Source of the DNA: a virus
IMG/VR virus record: IMGVR_UViG_3300043436_003145
Location: 1 to 40,257 of that record
Length of the DNA stretch: 40,257 bases
Strand: one strand, 5' to 3'
The notes below the pieces were generated by a model. It made no database searches. It saw nothing but the letters and a program-made list of their open reading frames with translations, and was not told where the DNA came from. Shown here one piece after another: positions 23,229 through 31,280 of the stretch (position 1 is the first letter of the stretch; each line of letters starts with the position of its first letter). The position numbers and the translations under genes were made by a program.

Positions 23229-25085
23229 TTACGCCATGTTGGCAATTGCCAGATCGGCCAGACCGGAGCCTACAACTCCGCCTGCTTTTTTCCCAAAAGC
23301 GCTGCCACTCCCAAAAGCGCCTAACGCTGCTGCACCAAGCCCCACTAGCTGGTTGGTTGTTGAAGCGGGTTGCTGGTACTGGTACAGGCTCGACTGCCCC
23401 AAACCGGCAGTACCGCGCAGCATGTCCGACATGAATCCCATCTGCCTGTACGGCAAGTTTTCTTGGTTCAGGTAGTCTTGGTACTGGTTGTTCAGACCGG
23501 ACTGAATGGCCCCTTGCTGCTGCGTACCGAACTGGTTTTGCAAGCCGATGTTGCCCATGTTTATGTTGGATATGTTTTGGCCGAGCTGCCCCAGCTGCCC
23601 CGCCCCTTGCATAGCTGCTTGCAAACTTTGCAACCCAAAACCCGCGCCGTACTGCGCCGACTGCTCACGCAACTGAGCGGCGTTCTGCATCGCTTGTTGG
23701 TTGGCCAACTGCGCTTGCATGCTGTTCTGTGCGCCCAACAGCTGCGTGTTTTGCAACGCCTGCAAGTTCTGTTGACCAACATTCATCCCTGCTGCTTGGT
23801 TGGCCAGAGCAGCCTGCATTGCTTGCTGCGAATTCATGCCTTGCGTCTGCAAGTATGCCGCCATGTTTTGAACGCCCGCTTGTTGGGCGTTGTTTAGGTT
23901 GGCCAGCCCGGTTTGCATGCCGATGTTTGCGCCGAGTTGTTGCGTGTTCTGGAGTGCACCTAAATTTTCACGACCTACCGTCAGACTTGCTTGCTGGTTG
24001 GCCAACGCCGCCTGTAACGCGGCTTGCTGGTTCATACCGCCTGCTTGAAGGTACGCGGCCATGTTCTGAACACCTGCTTGCTGCTCCGTGTTTAAATTGG
24101 CCAAAGCGGACTGCAAACCGGTCTGCGTGCCCAGCTGTTGTGTGCTCAAGAGCGACTGAAGATTTTGTCCACCAACGGTTAAGCCCGCCTGCTGATTGGC
24201 TTGATTTGCTGCAAGCGCCCGCGCCTGATCTGCGTTGAATTGCTGCTGCGCTTGTTGATACGCGCTCTGCAGCCCGGTCGCTTGAATGTCGCCCATTTGT
24301 GTGGACAGGTTACGCTGTGCTTCAGCGTTTTCAATTGCCTGACGTGCGCCACCAAAAGCGCCTGCGCCAGCAAACTTCGCCCCGCGTTGCGTGGCGGCAA
24401 TACCTGCTTGGCGCTGCGCTTCGCGCTGTTGAATGTCCACGACGTTTTGCATGTACGGGGACATGTATGCGCCCGCCGCGCCGGGCTGAGCAAAGGACTG
24501 TGTGCGCACATCTTGCGCAGGGCCCATCTGGTAGTTGCGCAGGTTGGGGTCAAACTGCATCCGTGCGGCAGTCATCGTAGGTGTACCAACACGGTCAGCA
24601 GTGACGCTTGGGGCGGCACCCATCTGGTAGTTGCGCAGCATCGGGTCGTAGTCCATCTGCGCGCCACTCATCGTGGGAGCGATGTTCTCCCGAGAGTAGA
24701 CTTGCTGAGCAGGCCCCATCTGAAAGCGTTCCAACTGGGGTGCGGTAGCCATCCCCGCTTGGTAGTTTGTCGGGTTGTACGCGCTCTGGCCTGCGCGTGT
24801 GGCAGCCAACTTTGTAATCTGCGAAGCATCGTACATTTGCTCGGGCACGCGCAGCTGGCCAGCAGCGTCATACGACTGCCGCTGCAACGGTGTGAATTGT
24901 GCTACTCGCTCGCCTTGATACGGCCGATAAGGTTGAAACCCCTTGATGATGGGCATCCCTTGAGCGTCAACGCCTTCGGTGCGGTAGATGCTTGCTGCGC
25001 CTTGGCCAAGCAAGTCCTCGACATACCGCTTGGCGTAGTCGGGGATTGTGGTCTGCGTTTGTTGAACGATTTGCGGTTCAGCCAT
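23229..25085 (-). CDS. Gln/Asn/Ala-rich repeat virion protein
   Basis: This 618-residue protein is dominated by Gln, Ala, Asn and Gly. The N-terminal third (about 115-200) contains a duplicated element ending RNYQMGAAP / RNYQMGPAQ. From about residue 297, three tandem copies of a 66-residue unit follow, with landmarks NQQAGLTVGGQNL, LGTQTGLQSALANLN, QQAGVQNMAAYLQ and QAALA; the third copy is degenerate. Near the C-terminus a Gly/Ala hydrophobic segment (QLVGLGAAALGAFGSGSAFG) precedes the terminal ADLAIANMA. The pattern suggests extended helical bundles. AAGGAAAC precedes ATG. Placed between other large virion-type proteins, it is probably an internal or ejection protein; there is no enzymatic motif. 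Confidence 0.75.
   Translation of the reverse strand: MAEPQIVQQTQTTIPDYAKRYVEDLLGQGAASIYRTEGVDAQGMPIIKGFQPYRPYQGERVAQFTPLQRQSYDAAGQLRVPEQMYDASQITKLAATRAGQSAYNPTNYQAGMATAPQLERFQMGPAQQVYSRENIAPTMSGAQMDYDPMLRNYQMGAAPSVTADRVGTPTMTAARMQFDPNLRNYQMGPAQDVRTQSFAQPGAAGAYMSPYMQNVVDIQQREAQRQAGIAATQRGAKFAGAGAFGGARQAIENAEAQRNLSTQMGDIQATGLQSAYQQAQQQFNADQARALAANQANQQAGLTVGGQNLQSLLSTQQLGTQTGLQSALANLNTEQQAGVQNMAAYLQAGGMNQQAALQAALANQQASLTVGRENLGALQNTQQLGANIGMQTGLANLNNAQQAGVQNMAAYLQTQGMNSQQAMQAALANQAAGMNVGQQNLQALQNTQLLGAQNSMQAQLANQQAMQNAAQLREQSAQYGAGFGLQSLQAAMQGAGQLGQLGQNISNINMGNIGLQNQFGTQQQGAIQSGLNNQYQDYLNQENLPYRQMGFMSDMLRGTAGLGQSSLYQYQQPASTTNQLVGLGAAALGAFGSGSAFGKKAGGVVGSGLADLAIANMA
23666..24197 (-). repeat. 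Tandem repeats of about 198 bp in the Gln-rich gene
   Basis: Three successive copies begin near 24197, 23999 and 23803 (reading leftwards), each encoding about 66 residues starting NQ(Q/A)A. The copies have diverged in DNA more than in protein, which indicates an old, selected repeat and not a recent expansion. Confidence 0.8.
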
Positions 25086-25094
25086 GTCGTTTCC

Positions 25095-27662
25095 TTAAGC
25101 GGGGAGGTATTGATCTGCGCGGCTGTTTGTCGCTACGCTGTTTGCGCCAGTGGTTTGGCCTCGGGCACGCTGCACCCGATCCATCATGGTGTACAGCTTG
25201 CGTGCTCCCGACTCGGTTGAGCCGTTGCCCAGTTCCGAAACAATACGCGCTGGCACCACAAACTCGCCGTCTGCAAGGCGTGCAGGCTGTTTGTCGCCAA
25301 TTGTCGCAGGGATGCTGTCAGACACGCCGTCACCGGGCCCGCGAAGCAAACGTCCGCCATCAGAGTACCCGCCAAGGTTGTACTCCGCCTGACCGCCAAG
25401 CGCGTAGCCGGGAATAAAGCCGCCTTGGGCGTATCCGCCAGCGTCGTTGTTGTTCGCTTGAATGTCGCGCACTCGCTGGAACGCACCATCCCAGTACCAT
25501 TCTTTGCCGGGGCCGGGAGAAATAGGTCGTCCCATGGAGTCCGTCGGCGGTACGTTCGCGCTGACTTGGTACGTGTACGTGTGCGCGCCGTCGGCGCTCT
25601 TTTCGTAAATAGTTCCGTCCGCGCCTACAGTAGCGCTTGAAACGCCTGTAGCGGCTGTAGCGGATTTAAGCGGGTTTGTGCTTGGTGCAGCAGCACTACC
25701 GGAAGTGTTGCGGTAATTTGCAAAAGCAGACGGGTTGATTGTTGAAGCGTTTACTTGCGGCGCAGAAGCTTGCGATTGCGCTCCGCGCCCAATCAATCTT
25801 TGGTACGCGGCCAACGACTCGCCTGTCATTGCGTCTTCAGCGGCAATCAGCCGAGATTCAGGCAGACGCGTAATTGGCGTGTTCTGGTAATCGAACGGAC
25901 GTATTGCTGCCGCGCCAGCCGACCCGCCACCACCAACGGGCATAGAGGGCATTGTTGGCGCAGCCGTTGCTGTGATCGCTGGGGGCGCAGTTGAAGTCAG
26001 TGGCACCGCCGCAGCTTGCTGCGTGTAGAGTTGCGAAGGCGTGATGGACGCCACAGGGCGAGCAGCCATCGTCGATGTGATTGCTGGCGGTGTGGTTGGT
26101 GTCAGGGGTGCAATCTGCTCTCCGCGCACACTGTACGTAGACGGCGTGATGGTGGTCGTTGGCCTGCCCGCTTCAGTCGATGTGATCTCAGGGGGTGTTG
26201 TCGGCGTAAACGGCATGGCTGTTGTCGGCGCTGCGGCTGATCCGGCGGTGCCTTTCAAGGCACTCAGCCTGTCAAGCAACTGTCGGGCCGATGCTTGCCG
26301 TTCTTGTTCAGACGCATCCGTTGCAATGGCATTCATCCAGTATTTTTGCAAATTGGGGTCCGTTGCTATGCCAGACGCGTTTATTTTCTCGTCGTACTTA
26401 CTGCCGCCGGAAATACTGCGAAGCGGGTCGCTGCTTAAATTGACGCTTGCGCCATACTGGTTGAACGCGTCCATTAGCCCTTTATCCAACAACACGCGTT
26501 CCAACCCCTGCGCGCGGTCGTTGACAGCGTTGCGGCCGATGCCTTGTGCGCGGGCACTCTCGTTCACTTCGCTCAGTGGTCGGTAAACAATGTCGCTTAT
26601 GCCGCCGCTTGCTGTTTTTGGTGCTGTGGCTGCGGGCAGCGACCCAAGCCCTGACGCCACTGTTTGAAGGGCATTGGACTGGTAGTTACCGCCCCACCCA
26701 AGTTGTGTCTGAAGTTGTTGCGCTTTGGCCGGGTCGTTGGCAACAATGTTCCGCCAACTAGCTCCCAAGCCAGCCTTGTCAAAATCAAAAAGCGCTTCGG
26801 TCGGCACGCCACGGGCCATGTTCGCCCGCATCTTTTCTTGGGTGTCGTACGTGAGCGCATTGTTTATGCCGCCATCCGCAAACGCAACCACGCCGCCACC
26901 TGCCAGACCCTTGGCCTCAACGGAGCCCAGTGACTTGAGCCCTTTTGTTTCGGGGTCAAATTCGTAGGGGCGGTAGTACGCTGTACTTGGCGTGTAGCCG
27001 GGCATACTGGTGGCCGTTTCGACAGCTTGATCGGCAAGCACAGGTGATGCCGCCATCATCCCTGCTTGCAGTGTTTTGCCAAGCCCGCCCATGCCTTGCG
27101 CAAAAGCCGATGGGTCTTTGGCCACTGCCCCAATACCCTGCATAAAGCGCTCGCCTGCGCCCAGTGCTGCTGTGGCACCTTCCATACCCAGATAGTTTTT
27201 GGTCGCGGCAGCGGCAGCTTCGTTCATAGCCGCCTGCGAAGCTCCTTCACCCAGACCTGAAATTGCCGCCTGTTGTGCCGCACCGGCCCCTGCACCCGCA
27301 ACACCTGCGCTGAGTTGCGCCCCGCCGTACGCGCCGAGGCCTGCCATCAAACCTTTGGACAAGCTGCCGCTGGACAGCGCAGTGACGCCGCCTACAGTCA
27401 AACCTGCCATAGCGGACGACATCAGCCCAAACCCGGCGGGGCCCAACGCAAAACCAGCAATGGCTGGGAGCGCGGCTTTCAGGATTTTCTTGAGGGAGAA
27501 CATCTCCGGCAGCCCCGTCAAAGGGTTGATCGTGACGTTCTCTCCGTGCGCCAGCGCAAGCGCGTGAAGACCTCGAACTTCGCTGGGGGCCATGTGCACC
27601 AGCATAGAGTCGCCGTTGCGACCTTTGGTGGCCATATCTTGGGCAAGGGCATGTAGGCTCAT
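25095..27662 (-). CDS. Virion protein with Gly-zipper hydrophobic region and conserved C-terminal domain
   Basis: This 855-residue protein opens with GRNGDSMLVHMAPSEVRGLHALA and HGENVTINPLTGLPE, a pattern familiar from phage structural regions. A glycine-rich hydrophobic stretch (about 58-130) resembles channel- or membrane-inserting segments of ejection proteins. Around 480-590 there are Pro/Thr repeats of the type PLTPTTPPAITST. The tail carries several GG motifs (LAGGGVVAFADGG, YAQGGFIPGYALGG). It ends with a conserved domain of about 60 residues including DSIPATIG, ARLADGEFVVPARIVSELG and RKLYTMMDRV. AAAGGT precedes ATG. I infer a virion or ejection component; the molecular role is unknown. 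Confidence 0.75.
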   Translation of the reverse strand: MSLHALAQDMATKGRNGDSMLVHMAPSEVRGLHALALAHGENVTINPLTGLPEMFSLKKILKAALPAIAGFALGPAGFGLMSSAMAGLTVGGVTALSSGSLSKGLMAGLGAYGGAQLSAGVAGAGAGAAQQAAISGLGEGASQAAMNEAAAAATKNYLGMEGATAALGAGERFMQGIGAVAKDPSAFAQGMGGLGKTLQAGMMAASPVLADQAVETATSMPGYTPSTAYYRPYEFDPETKGLKSLGSVEAKGLAGGGVVAFADGGINNALTYDTQEKMRANMARGVPTEALFDFDKAGLGASWRNIVANDPAKAQQLQTQLGWGGNYQSNALQTVASGLGSLPAATAPKTASGGISDIVYRPLSEVNESARAQGIGRNAVNDRAQGLERVLLDKGLMDAFNQYGASVNLSSDPLRSISGGSKYDEKINASGIATDPNLQKYWMNAIATDASEQERQASARQLLDRLSALKGTAGSAAAPTTAMPFTPTTPPEITSTEAGRPTTTITPSTYSVRGEQIAPLTPTTPPAITSTMAARPVASITPSQLYTQQAAAVPLTSTAPPAITATAAPTMPSMPVGGGGSAGAAAIRPFDYQNTPITRLPESRLIAAEDAMTGESLAAYQRLIGRGAQSQASAPQVNASTINPSAFANYRNTSGSAAAPSTNPLKSATAATGVSSATVGADGTIYEKSADGAHTYTYQVSANVPPTDSMGRPISPGPGKEWYWDGAFQRVRDIQANNNDAGGYAQGGFIPGYALGGQAEYNLGGYSDGGRLLRGPGDGVSDSIPATIGDKQPARLADGEFVVPARIVSELGNGSTESGARKLYTMMDRVQRARGQTTGANSVATNSRADQYLPA

Positions 27663-27663
27663 G

Positions 27664-27972
27664 TCAAACCTTTATTTTCAAAACTTGGGTTGCGCTGTCG
27701 TAGTAGACCGCCCCTACACGAAGGTCAGCGTACTCCGCGTCGCTTGGCAGGTCGACCACAAATGCCCCGGGGGTAGTGGGATCAGGCCTTGCAAAATTCA
27801 GTCCTGATATTACCGTGGTGGGCGTGCGTTGGGTAGACCCGGCCATCGGGCCCGGGGAAGTAAGCTGGTTGAAGAACAGGCGCAGCACATTGGCCAGCCT
27901 GTCCATGTATTGACGATTGTATTCCTCGGGTGCCAGCGGCAGGTTGGGCGGGGTCGTGTTCAGTTGGGCCAT
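27664..27972 (-). CDS. Small virion-associated protein of 102 residues
   Basis: I chose ATG 27972 over the in-frame TTG 27978, giving MAQLNTTPPNLPLAPEEYNR. The N-terminal half includes a helix (YMDRLANVLRLFFNQL). The second half reads like a small beta-domain, with AEYADLRVGAVYYDSATQVLKIKV at the end, a GxxYYD strand pattern typical of small phage structural proteins. It follows the nozzle-type gene by two bases and has only a modest ribosome-binding site (GGGAG), so coupling is likely. It may be an adaptor or chaperone in the tail, but this is inferred from position. Confidence 0.7.
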   Translation of the reverse strand: MAQLNTTPPNLPLAPEEYNRQYMDRLANVLRLFFNQLTSPGPMAGSTQRTPTTVISGLNFARPDPTTPGAFVVDLPSDAEYADLRVGAVYYDSATQVLKIKV

Positions 27973-27974
27973 TG

Positions 27975-29834
27975 TCAACGTCTCCCGTCAGCCCGAATAT
28001 CAATCCGGGGTGCACCAAGCTGCCACGTCGTGCCCACTTGGTTTGAGTCGATCTTGAAGATCATCTGGCGTCCACGCACGCGGGTGTAAATCTGCCCGGT
28101 GAACTCCTCTGTGATCACGTAGGTGCTGCCCTTGATTACGTTCTGGCCAGCAGACGCTGTGACCCCCGAGCCCGAGTTTGTGAGCCCCTGCAGCGTCATC
28201 GTGACCTGCGGCGTGGGGGAAGCTGCGGACCCGCCAAACGTCAAGTCCGGGAGCACCCGCCAGACAAACCCAAAATTGTGGCCGTCCCCAATGTCAAACT
28301 CGGAGGACGAGATGTTGGCCGCAATTGGTGCAGGTGTAGCTGTGGAGCTATCATCAACCCCACTCTCGTGGTTGACAATGTTGTTGATGTACGTCGCAGC
28401 AATCGGGTATGGCTGCAGGCCCGTGTCCAGCCATGCGGTGCGCCCCAGCGTGCCGTAGTACCAGATTTTTTCGAGGTAGTTGTAGATGACGTACTTGTCC
28501 ACCACGGTGGACCCTGCGGAGCAGTAGAACCACCAGACCTCGTTAAAACCCTCATTGGTGCCCGAAAACACCTGCGCGGCTTGGTCTTGGTTGAAGTCCT
28601 CAAACACGTAGCGGCGCAAGTCGCAGTTGAGCGTCTGCACCCGGCCATCGTACATGTAGAACTTGTCCACACCCATCCAGTACACCACGCCGGAAGCCAG
28701 CGCCACGGCGCTGGGGCCCATGATTGAAATGTTGTCTCCGAGCAACTGCGTGCCCCACACAAAGGGTGGCCCAAGGTATTGGAGGGAGTACAGCGCCTGA
28801 TCGGTGAACGTGACAATCTCCTGCCGGGTCTGGATGGCCGTGACGATCTTCGAACCGTGCGACAGACGTACGCTGCCCGCTTGGTTGGTAATGGCGGGGG
28901 TCCACGTAAAAGGGTCCTCCTGCTCCGACCAACGGATCAGCATGGGGTCAATCGTTGACGCGCCGTAGTCGTTGGTGCCAAAGACGATCACAAAACGAGA
29001 AGCGTCCGACACCAAAAGGTGGTTCTGAAACAGTGGCGTGTCTGCGTCTCCTGACACCGTCAGGTTGACTCCCCGGACAGTAACCCCCGCCGATGCGTCC
29101 CAGTAGTAAACGCCGCCGCCGCGCGGCCCGAAGATCAAATCCTCGCCAAAATTGAACTGGCTCCACAACTGCAACGGGATCGGGTCCGACGTGCCAGTGC
29201 CCCACCCGCCTGTGCCCCACCCGCCTGCGCCCCACCCAACCAGCGGCACTTCGTACTCGGGGCCTGTGTTGAGCTGGTACGCCGCAACAACGGCCGCGCC
29301 GCCGCCGGGAGAGCCCGACACGTCTGTGGCGTTGGCCGTGGCCGAGACGGTGATGGTGTAGGTGTTGGCATCCACTACGGTGACTTGGTGCTCTGCGTTC
29401 AGCACGCCCGCCGTGATGTTGCCGCCAAGGCCCACAGCACCGCTGAAGGTCACGAAGTCCCCGGTGAGGCAGCCGTGCGCGGTATCCGTGACTGTGATGA
29501 CGCTGGAGCCCAGTGTGGCCACAAACGGGTTGTTGTTGATGGTGGGCGAGCCTCGCAGCGGCGTGATGTCGTAGTACTGCCCACCCAAATTGATGTAGAA
29601 CTTCAAGTTGGTGCCCACGCCCAACAGGTTGGCCCCGCCAAGGGTGATCCAGTTCCACAACGACCGGCAAACGCCCAGATACGTGAACGCGCTGAAACGC
29701 GTCCAGCCGCCAATTTTCTCGGGATTACCCTGACGGAACCGGATTTTGTCGCACTCGTACCACCCGCCTTCGGTGGTGTAACGGGTGTTTTCCCGGTTGA
29801 CCCCCGGCTTGAACAGTATCTTCTGAAGCGGCAT
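27975..29834 (-). CDS. Tail nozzle / DNA-stabilisation protein (P22 gp10 or T7 gp12-like)
   Basis: This 619-residue protein starts with VNRENTRYTTEGGWYECDKI, then RFRQGNPEKIGGWTRF, a signature I associate with phage packaged-DNA stabilisation proteins. The rest is beta-rich with many tryptophan and tyrosine strands (GVDKFYMYDGRVQTL, EVWWFYCSAGS, IYNYLEKIWYYG), consistent with a beta-propeller hub that closes the tail tube. An extra beta-domain around 105-200 (AHGCLTGDFVTFSGA...) seems inserted in the first third, followed by GWGAGGWGTGGWGTG. GAGGTAAAC precedes ATG. It sits between the lysis cassette and the ejection-type genes. The structural role is likely; the exact equivalent is uncertain. 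Confidence 0.75.
   Translation of the reverse strand: MPLQKILFKPGVNRENTRYTTEGGWYECDKIRFRQGNPEKIGGWTRFSAFTYLGVCRSLWNWITLGGANLLGVGTNLKFYINLGGQYYDITPLRGSPTINNNPFVATLGSSVITVTDTAHGCLTGDFVTFSGAVGLGGNITAGVLNAEHQVTVVDANTYTITVSATANATDVSGSPGGGAAVVAAYQLNTGPEYEVPLVGWGAGGWGTGGWGTGTSDPIPLQLWSQFNFGEDLIFGPRGGGVYYWDASAGVTVRGVNLTVSGDADTPLFQNHLLVSDASRFVIVFGTNDYGASTIDPMLIRWSEQEDPFTWTPAITNQAGSVRLSHGSKIVTAIQTRQEIVTFTDQALYSLQYLGPPFVWGTQLLGDNISIMGPSAVALASGVVYWMGVDKFYMYDGRVQTLNCDLRRYVFEDFNQDQAAQVFSGTNEGFNEVWWFYCSAGSTVVDKYVIYNYLEKIWYYGTLGRTAWLDTGLQPYPIAATYINNIVNHESGVDDSSTATPAPIAANISSSEFDIGDGHNFGFVWRVLPDLTFGGSAASPTPQVTMTLQGLTNSGSGVTASAGQNVIKGSTYVITEEFTGQIYTRVRGRQMIFKIDSNQVGTTWQLGAPRIDIRADGRR
29197..29241 (-). repeat. 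15-bp tandem microrepeat encoding GW-rich loop
   Basis: GTGCCCCACCCGCCT occurs twice in perfect tandem (29197-29211 and 29212-29226), followed by a partial third copy to 29241. On the coding strand it encodes repeated GGWGT/GGWGA units in the nozzle-type protein. Confidence 0.85.
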
Positions 29835-29842
29835 TGTTTACC

Positions 29843-30355
29843 TCATGCGGTCATGGATGAGGCTGTGTCTTGGACTTCCGCCACACGGCGGCTCCAGCCT
29901 TTGCCAAATGTACCCCAGTGTTGCAAGTCCATCAAGAACGACAGGCGGCGCTTGGCGTAGTCTTCGACCAGCACCGCCGCATCAAACCCGTCCACAGCGG
30001 CCAGCGTCTTGGGGCCAATACCGCCATCAGGCTCGACGCCGACACACGACTGCAGCCACTTGGCCGCGCGGCCCGGGCCACTGTTCACGGCAGCATCAAA
30101 GACGGCGTAGTCCACACCCGCAGGCAGGTCGTCGCCCTTGATCTTGTCCCAGTACTTGGCCTTGTACATCGGGCCGACCAACTCGGGTGTCAGGGCGCGC
30201 ATGGCCTTTTCGTCAACCTCGTGGCCGACCCACTCCTCCCAGACCTTCTTGGTCACGCCAAGGTTGGTCATGCCGCCCGGGTCTGCGGGGTGGTTCACAA
30301 ACCCGCCTTCGTGGTGGAGGATGGCTTTGAGTGCTGCGTCAAAGTTGTCTTTCAT
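29843..30355 (-). CDS. Endolysin: GH108 muramidase with peptidoglycan-binding domain
   Basis: This 170-residue lysozyme-type enzyme hydrolyses the glycan strands of the cell wall at lysis. The N-terminal motif HHEGGFVNHPADPGGMTNLG is typical of glycoside hydrolase family 108, with the proposed catalytic Glu16. The C-terminal half (WLQSCVGVEPDGGIGPKTL onward) matches the peptidoglycan-binding domain that usually accompanies it. The length is normal for a complete two-domain enzyme. There is no signal peptide or N-terminal membrane anchor, so export depends on the holin encoded just upstream, whose gene overlaps this start by 4 bases (ATGA). Confidence 0.93.
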   Translation of the reverse strand: MKDNFDAALKAILHHEGGFVNHPADPGGMTNLGVTKKVWEEWVGHEVDEKAMRALTPELVGPMYKAKYWDKIKGDDLPAGVDYAVFDAAVNSGPGRAAKWLQSCVGVEPDGGIGPKTLAAVDGFDAAVLVEDYAKRRLSFLMDLQHWGTFGKGWSRRVAEVQDTASSMTA

Positions 30356-30762
30356 TTTTTACCCCGCATGTCTGCAAGTTTCTCAACTGTCCGGCCACCG
30401 AAGTAGGCCAAGAAAATGATCTGCCCCCACTGGCCCAACAGTTGCACGTAGGACTCCTGTGCGTTGTACCCGTAGGCAGACATCATGGTGAACACGAAAT
30501 AGGCCACGAAGATGGCAATCAGCGCCATGGGCCGGATGTTCTTGGACAGCCACGAGTCGCTACCCATGTCGGAACGCCAGCGCTCGGTGATGGATGTCTG
30601 CTCAATCTCGAACAGCTTGGTGTCGTTGGCCATCTTGGCCAGCTCACCGTCTTGCGCCATCTTGGCCAGATCAAGCTGCGCCTTAGCCTTGGCCTCGGGA
30701 TCGGGAATAAGTTTGTCGATGAGCTTGCCGCCCACCTCAAGCAGTGCTGTCAATGGAAACAT
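30352..30762 (-). CDS. Holin of the 3TM type
   Basis: The start is ATG 30762, eight to nine bases after AGGAG; a longer frame exists but lacks support. The 136-residue product has a charged, Ala/Lys-rich helical N-terminal half and the motif RWRSDMGSDSWLSKNIRP, which marks the 3TM/GTA-type holin family. Two clear hydrophobic segments follow (about 79-98 and 104-122), and the tail is basic. Such proteins permeabilise the inner membrane at a set time and let the endolysin reach the wall. It overlaps the muramidase gene by 4 bases. Holin assignment rests on family resemblance and position. Confidence 0.85.
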   Translation of the reverse strand: MFPLTALLEVGGKLIDKLIPDPEAKAKAQLDLAKMAQDGELAKMANDTKLFEIEQTSITERWRSDMGSDSWLSKNIRPMALIAIFVAYFVFTMMSAYGYNAQESYVQLLGQWGQIIFLAYFGGRTVEKLADMRGKK

Positions 30763-30763
30763 A

Positions 30764-31192
30764 TCAAGCTCCTTTGGATGTGGTGATTGAGTCGTCGCCC
30801 TTGGCAACCGTTACCTTGTCGCCTTCCACAGTAACCCGCATCGGAGGCTCTTTGCGGTCCAGACGATCCAGCTTGTCGATCAGGTTCTTGATGACCTCAA
30901 ACTCGGGCTTTTCCTGCTTGGGTGCTGTGCCCGCTATGCCGTTGAGCATGGAGATCAAAGCCGTGAGAGCAGCGCCCAACAAGCCCATCACCGCAGCAAT
31001 CTTGTCGTTGTCCAGCACAATGGAAGCGCCCACCCCGATGGTGATGATCAGGGTGATGTAGAACAGCCCCCCCTCACCGATAGCCTTGCCCGCGACTTCC
31101 TTGGCTGAGTTCTCGGCGTGCAGCCTGTTCAACTCAACCTGCGCCTGAGCTTTGATCACGGCCAACTCGTGCTTTAAATTTTGTTCATCCAT
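30764..31192 (-). CDS. Two-TM membrane protein of the lysis cassette
   Basis: This 142-residue protein has an N-terminal helical, charged region (1-35), two hydrophobic segments (about 41-60 and 65-87, joined by DNDK), and a charged C-terminal tail of about 50 residues (KQEKPEFEVIKNLIDKLDRLDRKEPP onward has coiled-coil character). The topology suggests both ends on the same side of the inner membrane. It ends two bases before the holin start. It could be a second holin, an antiholin regulating timing, or an inner-membrane partner in outer-membrane disruption. The sequence does not decide. Confidence 0.75.
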   Translation of the reverse strand: MDEQNLKHELAVIKAQAQVELNRLHAENSAKEVAGKAIGEGGLFYITLIITIGVGASIVLDNDKIAAVMGLLGAALTALISMLNGIAGTAPKQEKPEFEVIKNLIDKLDRLDRKEPPMRVTVEGDKVTVAKGDDSITTSKGA

Positions 31193-31280
31193 AAAAACTC
31201 CAGATTAAAACGCGGGAGCACCACACCGCCAGCCCAACAAGAAGGGCCGCTGCACAGAATGCTACGGCCCAGTCTTTCAT
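31185..31280 (-). CDS. 31-residue single-TM peptide
   Basis: ATG 31280 forms an ATGA overlap with the stop of the lipoprotein gene, and TGA at 31185-31187 overlaps the first codons of the two-TM gene by 8 bases. It therefore fits the otherwise empty gap exactly. The product is one hydrophobic helix (AVAFCAAALLVGLAVW) with a charged N-terminus MKDW and a basic residue before the short tail. No Shine-Dalgarno is visible, so it would be translated by coupling. The double overlap and membrane composition make it a probable gene. A helper or inhibitor of the holin is a reasonable guess. Confidence 0.6.
   Translation of the reverse strand: MKDWAVAFCAAALLVGLAVWCSRVLIWSFYG

Noticed and set aside
23666-24197. 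Possible CRISPR-like array in the 23.6-24.2 kb repeats
   Set aside because: The period is about 198 bp, the repeats are coding and diverged, and there are no short identical repeats with unique spacers.
24201-25220. 339-codon + strand open frame opposite the Gln-rich gene
   Set aside because: Antisense of a Gln/Ala repeat gives Leu/Cys/Arg-rich sequence. No start signal or domain was found.
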